From Candidatus Woesearchaeota archaeon (GTDB lineage: Archaea > Nanobdellota > Nanobdellia > Woesearchaeales > JAHWHD01), in contig JAHWHG010000015.1 in assembly GCA_019323515.1 (NCBI GenBank), positions 1-64,000 of the forward strand: a DNA stretch of 64,000 nucleotides, read 5' to 3'. The notes beneath the pieces are model-generated. The model had not been told where the DNA came from. It saw only the letters and a list, made by a program, of their open reading frames with translations, and ran no database searches. Below, one piece after another: positions 16,289 through 24,244 of this stretch (positions within the stretch are counted from its first letter, which is position 1; each line of letters starts with the position of its first letter). The position numbers and the translations under genes are program-made.

Positions 16289-17536
16289 ATGGATAAGAAG
16301 GAGACAAAACTAAACAAAGCACCTGAGATACTTGCACCAGCTGGAAACTGGGAGATGCTCTCTGCAGCTATAGAATCAGGAGCTGACGCTGTATACTTCG
16401 GCACAAAGCAGCTTAACATGCGAGCTACTGCTTCTAATTTTGAACTTACTGAGTTAAGGAATGTAGTAAACAAATGCCATGAAAACAATGTAAAGGCATA
16501 CCTTACAATAAACACAATCATATTCGACAGCGAACTAGACAAACTAAAACAAATCTTAAAACAAGCCAAAGAAGCAGATATAGATGCAATAATCTGTTGG
16601 GACATTGCAGCTATCAAGCTGGCAAAAGAACTTGACCTTGAGATTCATCTTTCAACACAAGCATCAACAGCAAACTTCGAGGCAATCAAATTCTATAATA
16701 AACAAGGAGTAAAGCGATTCATTCTAGCAAGAGAACTCTCTTTAGAGCAGATTAAATCAATAAAACAAGAGATAAAAAATCAAAATCTAGACATTGAAAT
16801 CGAAACATTCATACACGGTGCTATGTGCGTCGCTGTCTCAGGACGCTGCTTTACATCACAATTCCTTTTCAACCGTTCTGCTAACAGAGGCGACTGTATC
16901 CAACCATGCAGACGTTCCTATAAAATTACCGACATAGAGGAAGGCTTTGAACTAGAATTAAACAATAATTATGTCATGTCAGCAAAAGACCTCTGCACAC
17001 TTCCATTCATTGACAAGCTTATTGAGGCAGGCATTGACTCATTTAAGATTGAAGGACGCGTTAAAGGTCCTGAGTATGTAAAGACAGTTGTACAAGCATA
17101 CAAGGAAGCGATAGAACTTGCGAAACAAAACAATTTAACAGAACAAAAGAAAGATGAATTAATTAAAAAACTAAAGACTGTCTACAACAGAAAACTATCC
17201 TCAGGCTTCTATCTAGGCCTTCCAACTGCAGATGACTTCACTGACATCTATGGAAGCAACTCAAAAACAAAAAAGACTTACATAGGATTCATTAAAAACT
17301 TCTATAAAAAAATCAATGTAGCAGAGATAAAGATAGAATCAGAGCAGCTTAACAAAGGCGACCTGCTTCTGATCACAGGGCCAACAACAGGCGCAAAACA
17401 GCAGCTTGCAGACAGCATAGAAATAAATCATAAACCTATTGAAAAAGCAGAAAAAGGCCAAAGTATAGCTGTGAAACTAGAATTCCCAGCCAGGCCTAAC
17501 GACAAAGTCTTTGTGCTTGATACACATCACAAGTAA
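16289..17536 (+). CDS. trhP: U32-family protein, probable tRNA uridine 5-hydroxylase (TrhP/YegQ-like)
   Basis: The 415-residue protein opens EILAPAGNWEMLSAAIESGADAVYFG written around residues 12-38, the U32 barrel start. It contains IETFIHGAMCVAVSGRC and ANRGDCIQPCRRSY, the U32 signature with clustered Cys. FKIEGRVKGPEYV follows. E. coli TrhP (YegQ) installs 5-hydroxyuridine at tRNA position 34 with iron-sulfur and prephenate dependence, and RlhA is the rRNA relative. Assignment to tRNA rather than rRNA follows similarity and gene context only. Confidence 0.82.
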   Translation: MDKKETKLNKAPEILAPAGNWEMLSAAIESGADAVYFGTKQLNMRATASNFELTELRNVVNKCHENNVKAYLTINTIIFDSELDKLKQILKQAKEADIDAIICWDIAAIKLAKELDLEIHLSTQASTANFEAIKFYNKQGVKRFILARELSLEQIKSIKQEIKNQNLDIEIETFIHGAMCVAVSGRCFTSQFLFNRSANRGDCIQPCRRSYKITDIEEGFELELNNNYVMSAKDLCTLPFIDKLIEAGIDSFKIEGRVKGPEYVKTVVQAYKEAIELAKQNNLTEQKKDELIKKLKTVYNRKLSSGFYLGLPTADDFTDIYGSNSKTKKTYIGFIKNFYKKINVAEIKIESEQLNKGDLLLITGPTTGAKQQLADSIEINHKPIEKAEKGQSIAVKLEFPARPNDKVFVLDTHHK

Positions 17537-17538
17537 AC

Positions 17539-17658
17539 TTAATACGCTGTAAGAAACTCCTCTTCTTCCTCCTCATCAAACTTGACATACTCCCTGATTC
17601 GTTCAATCCTTGCGCCAGACTGTGTATAAGAAACTCTTCTTTCCCATTCAATATCCAT
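17539..17658 (-). CDS. 39-residue acidic-tailed micro-protein
   Basis: ATG at 17658 preceded by GGGGTGG at ideal spacing. The product starts MDIEWERRVSYTQSGAR and ends with a run of six Glu and FLTAY. An ATTATATAG box lies about 30-35 bp upstream of the start. The strong ribosome site and promoter support a real gene, though it is too short for family recognition. Its stop lies 2 bp from the end of the convergent trhP-like gene. Confidence 0.55.
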   Translation of the reverse strand: MDIEWERRVSYTQSGARIERIREYVKFDEEEEEEFLTAY

Positions 17659-17769
17659 TTAACCACCCCGGGTTATTTTATGGTAAATGTGCTATATAAT
17701 TTCTTGGGATATGATGTATATGTATCAACAAAAAGATGGTAGAAAAAAATATACTAGTATTCAAACCTA

Positions 17770-18114
17770 TCATAACATCTTCAGCTTTCCACTAACCTTA
17801 TCAATCTTCGCTTCAGCATCTGGTCCAATACCCAAACATGTCACTGTTCCTGGCTCAACAACAGTCCTTCCAGCATCTGTGATGACTGAAGCAACCAAGC
17901 CTTCAATCTTTGCAAGCTGCTGATAATTACGCAGTTCATCTAGGTCATTTACCTTAAGCACGACCTTCTTCATACCCTGCTTTCTCCACGCAGCTACTTT
18001 CAACTTACCACTCCTTAAAACAGCCTCAACTGATGCATGCGCTACCTGGGCTGCTAACTTACCTTTCGGCAGTTTCAGGTCCTGCCTTACTAGAATTGCT
18101 TGTTTATATTCCAT
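17770..18114 (-). CDS. pth2: Peptidyl-tRNA hydrolase, Pth2 type
   Basis: This 114-residue enzyme has the full Pth2 sequence pattern: ILVRQDLKLPKGKLAAQVAHASV, LKVNDLDEL, ITDAGRTVVEPGTVTCLGIGPD. Pth2 releases tRNA from stalled peptidyl-tRNA in archaea and eukaryotes. It is of normal length. A TTTATATATC-type box lies about 25 bp upstream on the minus strand. Monocistronic. Confidence 0.96.
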   Translation of the reverse strand: MEYKQAILVRQDLKLPKGKLAAQVAHASVEAVLRSGKLKVAAWRKQGMKKVVLKVNDLDELRNYQQLAKIEGLVASVITDAGRTVVEPGTVTCLGIGPDAEAKIDKVSGKLKML

Positions 18115-18175
18115 AAGAAAAAATAAAAGATTATAGATATATAAATATTGCTATGCAAGCGATTGCTAAATCCAA

Positions 18176-19327
18176 TTAAATCCACCTAAAATAAAGCCCA
18201 AGCAGCATGAATATACCAATCAATAAAATTATAATTCCTGCAATCAAATGCAAAACCTTCAGCTTACTTGTCCTCCACTTTTCAGCTTTCTCTGTAGTTG
18301 TCAACCCAAAATAAATCAACACAGTTATTACCAACATTGGCAAGACAAACACCGCGTTATAGACCAGCAACAGCATCATGGCATAATTCCTTGTAGCAAC
18401 CTCTGCAAGTAATCCAAGTATGACAATATATGGCCCGGATGTGCAAGGCAGCAAGAACAAACTAACAACAAACCCAATCAAAAAAGCACCAGGAACTGAA
18501 GTAACACCTCTTATCACAGCTTTCAGTTTAGGCCTCCAGCTTCTAGGCACCTCCATTATAAACCATTTTCCATACCAGAGATAATCCTTAAGATTAAACA
18601 ACCCAATGAAGATTGCAAGCACTGCAACTATCCCAAAGAACCATCTTGAGACACCAGCTGCCTGTATTGCAGAAAAAAGACCGATTCCCATAAGGAAGTA
18701 CATGATATAGATTGAAAGCGTAAATGCAAGGCCTGAGTAAAGCGCTTTTCTCCTATCACGGTTAGCAAGCACAGTTGTCAACAATATTATCAGCACAGCA
18801 AACGCACATGGATTGATAGCATCAACTGCAGCAGCGCTTAACACAGCTGGCAAAGTCAACTTTTTCTTAAGCTCAGTCTTTTCAGGATCTTCAGTTGGCG
18901 AACTCTCTCCCACTATTTCAGTCACTGAATCCTCACCATTCTCTAACCTGGACATTGGGTCAGCACAACCCTCAGTCTCACACCTCTTTATTTCATTCTC
19001 TAAACTGTCTGTAATAGCGCTTGAATACCCCACAATAACCTTACCGTCTATAAAAATAGTAGGCACACCCTGTATCTCGCTCTCAAAAGCCTGGCTCATC
19101 TCAACAAACAAGTTACGACCTTCCAGATTAGCATAAACCTCATACTCATGCACATTTAAATCATAATCATCAGCAATCTCAGAAAGAAAAGCCTTCATCC
19201 CACTGCAATGCGGACAACCCTGGCCATAGAACAAGTAAAGATCAACCTGTTCTGCAGAAGCAAAACCTGACAGACTAAAAAGAATTATAAATATTAATAT
19301 AAGTAATAAGCACCCTTTCTTCCCCAT
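18176..19327 (-). CDS. Thioredoxin-fold/CcdA-type (DsbD-like) transmembrane thiol carrier
   Basis: The 383-residue protein has a signal peptide (to about residue 25), then an extracytoplasmic thioredoxin-like domain with YGQGCPHC and cis-Pro VPTIFIDGK, a linker, and six or more helices with INPCAFAVL and LPCTSGPY, the paired Cys of the CcdA/DsbD transmembrane fold. Such proteins move reducing equivalents across the membrane. Start: ATG at 19327, spaced 6 nt from GAGGTG. Its first 34 bp overlap the DUF134 gene. A paralogue lies at 40765-42012. Confidence 0.85.
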   Translation of the reverse strand: MGKKGCLLLILIFIILFSLSGFASAEQVDLYLFYGQGCPHCSGMKAFLSEIADDYDLNVHEYEVYANLEGRNLFVEMSQAFESEIQGVPTIFIDGKVIVGYSSAITDSLENEIKRCETEGCADPMSRLENGEDSVTEIVGESSPTEDPEKTELKKKLTLPAVLSAAAVDAINPCAFAVLIILLTTVLANRDRRKALYSGLAFTLSIYIMYFLMGIGLFSAIQAAGVSRWFFGIVAVLAIFIGLFNLKDYLWYGKWFIMEVPRSWRPKLKAVIRGVTSVPGAFLIGFVVSLFLLPCTSGPYIVILGLLAEVATRNYAMMLLLVYNAVFVLPMLVITVLIYFGLTTTEKAEKWRTSKLKVLHLIAGIIILLIGIFMLLGLYFRWI

Positions 19328-19638
19328 CTTTTGCACCTCTTTGGTTTAAGGAACTTAAAATCACCACCTTCTATCCTAAGCGCCTTTCCATTAACAATAG
19401 CATCCGCTATCTTTTCTCTTGCAGAGACAACTAACCTGTGAAAAGTAGGCTGTGAAATAGCCATTTTGGCTGCAGCTTTCTCCTGATCAAAACCTTCAAG
19501 ATCCTTTAATCTCACAGCCTCATACTCATCAACAGTTAACACACTTTCTTCTAGATCGCTTTTGCGAACACCAGCTGGCTTGAAATAAGTCACATCTGGT
19601 TCGCAGTTTACTCTTCTTGCTCTTCTAGGACGCGGCAT
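19294..19638 (-). CDS. DUF134-family DNA-binding protein
   Basis: The 114-residue protein matches DUF134: MPRPRRARRV, YFKPAGVRKSDLEE, LTVDEYEAVRLKDLEGFDQEKAAAKM followed by ISQPTFHRLV, a helix-turn-helix. The C-terminus is Cys/Lys/Gly-rich. DUF134 proteins are predicted regulators often near redox or iron-sulfur genes. Here it sits between a DUF5320 gene and the thioredoxin/CcdA gene, and may control the operon through the palindromes at 19863-19906, which is inference. Confidence 0.85.
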   Translation of the reverse strand: MPRPRRARRVNCEPDVTYFKPAGVRKSDLEESVLTVDEYEAVRLKDLEGFDQEKAAAKMAISQPTFHRLVVSAREKIADAIVNGKALRIEGGDFKFLKPKRCKRWGRKGAYYLY

Positions 19639-19663
19639 ACTGAACTTCTGTACTTACTCCTAT

Positions 19664-19834
19664 TTAAGTCCTTCTGAATCCTCTTCCGAATCCTTTCCTA
19701 AGTCCTCTTCCACAAGGTCCAAGACCTCTGCCTCTTCCAGTTCTTCCGATTGGCTCTGCTCCTTCGCACTTGCCTAGCTGTCTTCCTGTCTTAGGCCCTT
19801 TTCCTTCTGGTCCTGTTCCATCTTCGTTTGGCAT
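19664..19834 (-). CDS. DUF5320-type small Gly/Arg-rich protein
   Basis: The 56-residue protein starts MPNEDGTGPEGKGPKTGRQ and continues as glycine- and arginine-rich low complexity with two Cys. This opening is the DUF5320 pattern, found near DUF134 and dinitrogenase iron-molybdenum cofactor family genes. Function unknown. The ATG at 19834 has GGAGGTGG 5 nt upstream; an in-frame ATG at 19849 overlaps that site and is unlikely. First gene of the operon. Confidence 0.75.
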   Translation of the reverse strand: MPNEDGTGPEGKGPKTGRQLGKCEGAEPIGRTGRGRGLGPCGRGLRKGFGRGFRRT

Positions 19835-19862
19835 AACAACCACCTCCATGGTTAGTTTAGCT

Positions 19863-19884
19863 GTAATGAATCATTATTCATTAC
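19863..19884. promoter_or_regulatory. Inverted repeat, probable operator 1
   Basis: GTAATGAAT, 4-nt spacer, ATTCATTAC: a perfect 9-bp inverted repeat between the operon promoter and the first gene. It shares the TGAAT/ATTCA half-site with the second palindrome 24 bp upstream (centre to centre). Confidence 0.6.
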
Positions 19885-19888
19885 CCTA

Positions 19889-19906
19889 TATGAATATATA
19901 TTCATA
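19889..19906. promoter_or_regulatory. Perfect 18-bp palindrome, probable operator 2
   Basis: TATGAATATATATTCATA is a perfect palindrome. It lies immediately downstream of the TTTATATA box (19911-19918 on the minus strand) and therefore covers the expected transcription start of the DUF5320-DUF134-CcdA operon. A bound dimer here would block transcription. Confidence 0.6.
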
Positions 19907-19910
19907 ATTA

Positions 19911-19918
19911 TATATAAA
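19911..19918 (-). promoter_or_regulatory. TATA box of the DUF5320-DUF134-CcdA operon
   Basis: On the minus strand the sequence reads TTTTATATATAAT; start of transcription is expected about 25 bp downstream, within or next to operator 2. Confidence 0.5.
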
Positions 19919-19974
19919 ACTTTTGGTTTATTTCACCAAATCAAAGAAATAATCAGTTATGAACCGCTTTTAAA

Positions 19975-20388
19975 TCAATTATGCTCCTTGGAATTAAGGT
20001 ACTTCTTCACTGCAGTGATTGCCTTCCCGATCAGCTTATCAGTGTAACCCTTGCGCAACTTTTCATTGTTTACTGTAGGAAAAGGCACAAACTCAATAAC
20101 CCAGTGCGAGTTTAACTCATCAGTATCAGGAACTACCCAATACCTTTTGTAAGGCTCAACTGTAACCTCAGACCAATACCTGTTTGTCTCTTTACAGACA
20201 TATTCAATCAGCTTCTCAAGCTCTCCTTCCTTGTCCTTTGGAACAGAAAAACGTACATTCGCGTTATAAAAAAAATCATCCCCAGGATTATAACTTCTAT
20301 CAGAAGCAACCTCAACATCAATATAATCAACTTTTTTAAGAATATCAACTAAAGGCTTTATCTTCTCATTAGGATTAGGTCCATGCAT
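19975..20388 (-). CDS. Hypothetical protein, alpha/beta
   Basis: The 137-residue protein has a beta-alpha-beta pattern: YIDVEVASDR, FFYNANVRFSVPKDKEGELEKLI, VTVEPYKRYWVV, HWVIEFVPFPT, ending in a helical tail. No signal or membrane segment. It resembles no family I can name. It is monocistronic with a TATA-like TTTATATACTAG region upstream on its strand. Confidence 0.5.
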   Translation of the reverse strand: MHGPNPNEKIKPLVDILKKVDYIDVEVASDRSYNPGDDFFYNANVRFSVPKDKEGELEKLIEYVCKETNRYWSEVTVEPYKRYWVVPDTDELNSHWVIEFVPFPTVNNEKLRKGYTDKLIGKAITAVKKYLNSKEHN

Positions 20389-20468
20389 ACATTCTAGAAG
20401 GTAAATAGCATTAATAACCCTTTATATACTAGAAAATAGATATTAAAAACATATTAAAACCACGCAGA

Positions 20469-20957
20469 TTAAATCTTATACAACTTAGTGTACTTCTCCC
20501 TCTCTTTATCATTTAAATCTGTGAACACATCAGCAGGATCCTTTTCATGAAATCCACAGCCAGGACTAAGTGGCACAACATGCTGATGAAAATGCTCTAC
20601 TTTATACTTTGAATTAGGTCTCCAAGGTTGAAAGTTATGGCTGTAATGCGCACCACCTGCAAACTCAATCGCTTTCTTAATATAATCAGCAGTTGTCTGC
20701 ATAAGCTCCATCCATTCATGCGTTGTCAACTCATCCAGCATCTTTACATGCCTGTTCGCGATTATAAGAATATGCCCCTCAACCCGACGAGGGTTGCTTA
20801 AAACAACATAGAAGTTATCCCTTTGCTCAATAATCCTGTCTTGGGTCCTATAGATTTCACAGAAAGGGCATCTCTTTACCATACTCTCAAGCTTCATCTT
20901 AGCAATCTTAGACTTAAGTTTTGCTATTTTATCTTTCATCATACAGCCCTGTTTCAT
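20469..20957 (-). CDS. HIT-family nucleotide hydrolase/transferase
   Basis: The 162-residue protein has CPFCEIYRT near residue 31, EGHILIIANRHV, and the histidine triad KVEHFHQHVVP near 120-130. HIT proteins hydrolyse or transfer nucleoside monophosphates (for example AMP from adenylylated substrates). The CxxC at the front may bind zinc, as in many HIT proteins. The N-terminal 25 residues are Lys/Met-rich and helical; an internal start at ATGATG (residues 6-7) is possible. Confidence 0.85.
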   Translation of the reverse strand: MKQGCMMKDKIAKLKSKIAKMKLESMVKRCPFCEIYRTQDRIIEQRDNFYVVLSNPRRVEGHILIIANRHVKMLDELTTHEWMELMQTTADYIKKAIEFAGGAHYSHNFQPWRPNSKYKVEHFHQHVVPLSPGCGFHEKDPADVFTDLNDKEREKYTKLYKI

Positions 20958-21071
20958 TTGTATATCTTACAATCTTCTTTGTTCATATCAACCAAAAACA
21001 AAATATCCATATTTAAACATTTATCAACTTCACAACCAAAACCTTTATAAATGCCCTATTTTTTCAAGCAT

Positions 21072-21200
21072 ATTATACTAACAATCTATACACCGAAAGG
21101 TGGGCAATTATTAAAGTATCATTAACAAAGTATCATCAACAATGAAATATTAACAAAGTAACAATCAAAAACAAAGATTAAAACACAAAGGTGAGACAAA
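21072..21200 (+). promoter_or_regulatory. Long leader of the eS19 operon with a GNRA hairpin and a tandem repeat
   Basis: A CTTTATAAATG box at about 21043 places the start near 21072, leaving a leader of about 130 nt, long for this window. It contains CACC-GAAA-GGTG (21091-21102), a GNRA-capped hairpin whose GGTG copies the Shine-Dalgarno core, and a 14-bp tandem repeat AAAGTATCATTAAC/AAAGTATCATCAAC (21113-21140). No gene was seen in it. Autogenous control by a ribosomal protein is a possibility. Confidence 0.4.
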
Positions 21201-21794
21201 ATTAACATCAACGATGTTCCTCCAATGGAACTTATAGAAAAGGTTGCAGAAGAACTTAAGAAGATGCCTGAGATGCAGCCACCTGAATGGGCTACTTTTG
21301 TAAAGACAGGCAGGCATAAGGAACGTCCTCCATTCGAGAGAGACTGGTGGTTCACAAGAGCAGCCGCTATTCTAAGAAAAGTCGCTAAGCTGGGTCCTAT
21401 TGGAGTTTCAAAGCTAAGAACAGAGTACGGCGGAAGAAAGAACCGTGGCCATAAACCTGACAAGACATACAAAGGCTCAGGTAACATTATAAGAAAGATC
21501 CTACAGAAGTTAGAACTTATTGAATTCATAAGACAGACTGATGTCAACGGAAGAAAAGGTCGTGTCTTGACACCTAAAGGACAATCATTCATTGACAAGC
21601 TCACTATCCAGATTCAGAAAGGTAAAAAGAAAGAAAAAACTAAGCCTCATGAAGCAAAAGAAGAAAAAGCACCAGAAACACCAAAACATGAGAAACCTGA
21701 AGTAAAAGTTGAAGAAAAAAAAGAGCAAGCTCCTGAAGTTGAGGGAGAGGCTAAAGAACCAGAGACTGAACCTGAATCAGAGAAAAATGAATGA
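21201..21794 (+). CDS. rps19e: Ribosomal protein eS19, probable ATT start, charged C-terminal tail
   Basis: The core (WATFVKTGRHKERPP, WWFTRAAAILRK, TEYGGRKNRGHKP, GKGR-type KGRVLTPKGQSF) is archaeal eS19, a small-subunit head protein needed for 30S maturation. In other archaea the N-terminus reads like MxxVYDVPxxxLIExVA. Here NINDVPPMELIEKVA lies before the first ATG (21225), so the true start should be the ATT at 21201, which is 6 nt from GGTGA. From there the protein has 197 residues. The last 55 or so residues are Lys/Glu/Pro-rich and extra to the usual family length. Confidence 0.93.
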   Translation: MNINDVPPMELIEKVAEELKKMPEMQPPEWATFVKTGRHKERPPFERDWWFTRAAAILRKVAKLGPIGVSKLRTEYGGRKNRGHKPDKTYKGSGNIIRKILQKLELIEFIRQTDVNGRKGRVLTPKGQSFIDKLTIQIQKGKKKEKTKPHEAKEEKAPETPKHEKPEVKVEEKKEQAPEVEGEAKEPETEPESEKNE

Positions 21795-22095
21795 ACTCGA
21801 GGACTTCAGAAGAAAAAGGTTAGAAGAGCTTCAGAGACAACAACAAGAGGTCCAGCAGCTTCAACAACAGATTGAGGCTCTAGAAAACTATGTCAAGCAA
21901 AACATGACAAGCGAGGCATTGTCACGTTATGGAAACCTTAAATCCGCTCACCCAGAAAAAGCTGTTCAGGTGCTGGGATTGCTCGGCCAGATGCTTCAGG
22001 CAGGGAGACTGGATTTAATCAATGATGACCTGTTATTATCATTGCTGAGGCAGTTACAGCCTCCAAAAAAAGAGTTCAAGGTCACAAGGAAATGA
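21787..22095 (+). CDS. PDCD5-family DNA-binding protein
   Basis: This 102-residue protein starts at 21787 and overlaps the eS19 stop by 8 bp. It has the PDCD5/TFAR19 form: RRKRLEELQRQQQEVQQLQQQIEA, helices with LSRYGNLKSAHPEKAVQVLGLLGQMLQAG, and DLLLSLLRQLQPPKKEFKV. Archaeal members bind DNA in vitro and are coded next to eS19, exactly as here; the cellular role is unclear. The N-terminal helix is Gln-rich. Confidence 0.92.
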   Translation: MNELEDFRRKRLEELQRQQQEVQQLQQQIEALENYVKQNMTSEALSRYGNLKSAHPEKAVQVLGLLGQMLQAGRLDLINDDLLLSLLRQLQPPKKEFKVTRK

Positions 22096-22141
22096 CTATC
22101 ATAAATCAGCACTAATATTATTGCAAAAATAAATCAAAACA

Positions 22142-22318
22142 ATGGCAAGATACAAACCAAAAGCAAAAAAGCTTCGCCTTGTAAAAAAGGGCGAGCAGAC
22201 AAAATGGGCACCGTTCTGGACAGTGCCAAGAAAATACGGTAAAGGTAGAAGGGTCCACCCTGGAAGACATACTACTATTAAACGCTCCTGGAGACGTGGC
22301 TCAAACACAGATGCATAA
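22142..22318 (+). CDS. rpl39e: Ribosomal protein eL39
   Basis: This 58-residue gene starts MARYKPKAKKLRLVKKG. It continues with AFWTVPRKYG-type sequence and ends KRSWRRGSNTDA, matching the short basic eL39 that lines the peptide exit tunnel. It stands between pdcd5 and rpl31e, the usual archaeal order. ATG at 22142; 2 bp separate its stop from the next ATG. Confidence 0.9.
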   Translation: MARYKPKAKKLRLVKKGEQTKWAPFWTVPRKYGKGRRVHPGRHTTIKRSWRRGSNTDA

Positions 22319-22320
22319 AA

Positions 22321-22842
22321 ATGGCAAAACTAGAAAGAGTTTATAATGTTCCTTTGAGGAGAGAATGGTTAAAAGTTCCTAGATATAACAGGGCGAAGAA
22401 AGCATCAAAAGCTCTAAAGGAATTTCTCGTTAAACATATGAAAGCTGCTCCAGAGAATATAAAGATTGGAAAATTTGCAAACCAAGAGGTCTGGAAGCAC
22501 GGCATGAAGAACCCTCCTCACCATATCAAGATCAATGTTGTAAAGGATGATGAAGGCAAGGTGTTTGCAGAACTTGTTGGCGCTCCAGTTGAAGTCAAGG
22601 AAGAAAAGAAGGGTAAGGAAACTAAGAAACAGGATACAGAGCGTGAGAAGAAAAAAGAAGAGATAAAAAAACGCCTTGAAGAAGCAAAGAAAAAGAAAGA
22701 AGAAGAAAAAAAGCAAAAACAAAAAGAAGCAAAGCCTGAAGAAAAGCCAATGACTAAGGAAGAGGCCAAGGAACCAAAGAGTGAACTTGAAGCAGCTTCT
22801 GAAGAACCTAAACCTGCAGAGCAACCAGCAGAGAATAAGTAA
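22321..22842 (+). CDS. rpl31e: Ribosomal protein eL31 with long Lys/Glu tail
   Basis: Residues 1-90 are eL31: ERVYNVPLRREWLKVPRYNRAKKA, EFLVKHMK, EVWKHGMKNPPHHIKI. eL31 sits near the tunnel exit. The remaining 80 or so residues are almost only Lys, Glu, Ala, Pro and Gln, roughly doubling the family length and resembling the tail on eS19 in the same operon. The tail is probably disordered or a long charged helix. Confidence 0.92.
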   Translation: MAKLERVYNVPLRREWLKVPRYNRAKKASKALKEFLVKHMKAAPENIKIGKFANQEVWKHGMKNPPHHIKINVVKDDEGKVFAELVGAPVEVKEEKKGKETKKQDTEREKKKEEIKKRLEEAKKKKEEEKKQKQKEAKPEEKPMTKEEAKEPKSELEAASEEPKPAEQPAENK

Positions 22843-22875
22843 ATTTTTTATAATCTCAGTTAATTCTTATTATTT

Positions 22876-23859
22876 ATGGATAAATTATTACCTTTCGAAC
22901 GGATAAAACGTGAAATTCTTATTAGACAAAGAGCAAAGGTCTCTGGTAAGTATGGCAAACGACCTGAAGAAAGAAACATAAAAGAAATCCTTGATTATGG
23001 GATAATAAACATTGACAAACCCCGCGGCCCTACATCGCACCAGGTCTCTGCATATGTCCAGAAGATACTCGAGATAAATAAAGGCGGACACTCTGGAACA
23101 CTTGACCCAAAAGTAACAGGAGTGCTTCCTGTCGCTATAGGCCGCGGCACAAGGATTGTCCAGGCCCTTCTTCCAGCTGGAAAAGAATACATTGCTCTAA
23201 TGCACCTTCACAAGGAGGTTGACCCAGAGCTAATAAGACAAACTATAACAACAAAGTTCATTGGAAAGATCAAACAGCTCCCTCCTGTCAAGTCAGCTGT
23301 CAAGAGACAGCACCGTTACAGAAAGATTTACTACATAGACATTCTTGAAATTGACTGCCAGGATGTATTAATGCAGATAGGCTGCCAGGCAGGAACATAC
23401 ATAAGAAAGCTTCTCCATGACATTGGAAAAGCACTAGGCACAGGAGCACATATGCAAGAACTTAGAAGAACAAAGGCAGGCCCTTTCAATGAATCTACTA
23501 TAACCACTCTTACTGACCTCCAGGATGCATACTGGTTCTACAAAAATGAAGGTAATGACCAATGGCTAAGAAAACTTGTACAGCCTATTGAAGAAGCAGT
23601 TGCACACCTCCCAAAGATCTGGGTTCTTAACACAAGCGTTGATACACTTTGCCATGGCGCTAATCTTAACACGCCAGGCATTGTAAAGGTAGAATCAGAC
23701 ATCCAGGTTGATGAACTTGTCGCAATCATGACACTTAAAGGCGAACTTGTTTGTATTGGCACATCTGTCATGATCTCCAAAGATATGATAACAAAGGACA
23801 AAGGCCTTGCTGTCAAGACAAGCAAGGTCTTCATGCTTCCAGGGACTTATCCTAAATGA
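22876..23859 (+). CDS. cbf5: Cbf5, H/ACA pseudouridine synthase
   Basis: The 327-residue protein has INIDKPRGPTSHQVSAYV, the catalytic loop GGHSGTLDPKVTGVLP with Asp 77, the conserved AGTYIRKLLHDIG, and RRTKAGPFNE, followed by a C-terminal PUA domain (about 240-320). Cbf5 acts with Nop10, Gar1, L7Ae and guide RNAs on rRNA, and can also modify tRNA U55. Its place at the end of the eS19-eL39-eL31 run is typical. A TTTTTTATAATC box 25-30 bp upstream suggests an extra promoter. Confidence 0.93.
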   Translation: MDKLLPFERIKREILIRQRAKVSGKYGKRPEERNIKEILDYGIINIDKPRGPTSHQVSAYVQKILEINKGGHSGTLDPKVTGVLPVAIGRGTRIVQALLPAGKEYIALMHLHKEVDPELIRQTITTKFIGKIKQLPPVKSAVKRQHRYRKIYYIDILEIDCQDVLMQIGCQAGTYIRKLLHDIGKALGTGAHMQELRRTKAGPFNESTITTLTDLQDAYWFYKNEGNDQWLRKLVQPIEEAVAHLPKIWVLNTSVDTLCHGANLNTPGIVKVESDIQVDELVAIMTLKGELVCIGTSVMISKDMITKDKGLAVKTSKVFMLPGTYPK

Positions 23860-23883
23860 TATAAGAAGAGCTGCAGAGCAAAA

Positions 23884-24231
23884 ATGAGTTACAAAGACTT
23901 CTACACAATCAATACAAAAGTAGGAAACCACGACAGACCAGGCGCTGCAGAAGCATTCATAACTGAACACTCTCTGGAATCGCTTCTTGAGGAAGCAATC
24001 CCTCACATAAAGAAACACTTTCCACACTCAGACGCTTTTATCGAACTTCAACCAAACTGGGACTATGAAGGCCATACCCTATTAATATACATCGAAGCAG
24101 TAGAAGGCCATCCTGAATACTTAGTTGAAGATAACATGAACCGGCTCGATAATTTTGACAGGGAATGGTACACTGATGTAGAGCCTGAAAGAAAAAAAGA
24201 CACTTGTTTTAACTTATTCTTTCCTGAGTAA
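23884..24231 (+). CDS. Hypothetical soluble protein
   Basis: The 115-residue acidic protein has a beta-rich middle (DAFIELQPNWDYEGHTLLIYIEAVEG, written around 56-80) resembling proteins of unknown structure. It has no membrane segment and no recognised motif. It follows cbf5 by 24 bp and may be cotranscribed. Function unknown. Confidence 0.5.
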   Translation: MSYKDFYTINTKVGNHDRPGAAEAFITEHSLESLLEEAIPHIKKHFPHSDAFIELQPNWDYEGHTLLIYIEAVEGHPEYLVEDNMNRLDNFDREWYTDVEPERKKDTCFNLFFPE

Positions 24232-24244
24232 ACCTTATCATTAT

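Noticed and set aside
21112..21180. CRISPR-like repeats in the eS19 leader
   Set aside because: Only two 14-bp units in direct tandem without spacers; not an array.
22414..22824. Phe/Leu-rich ORFs opposite the eL31 gene
   Set aside because: They are the complement of the Lys/Glu-coding tail; no ribosome site or promoter.
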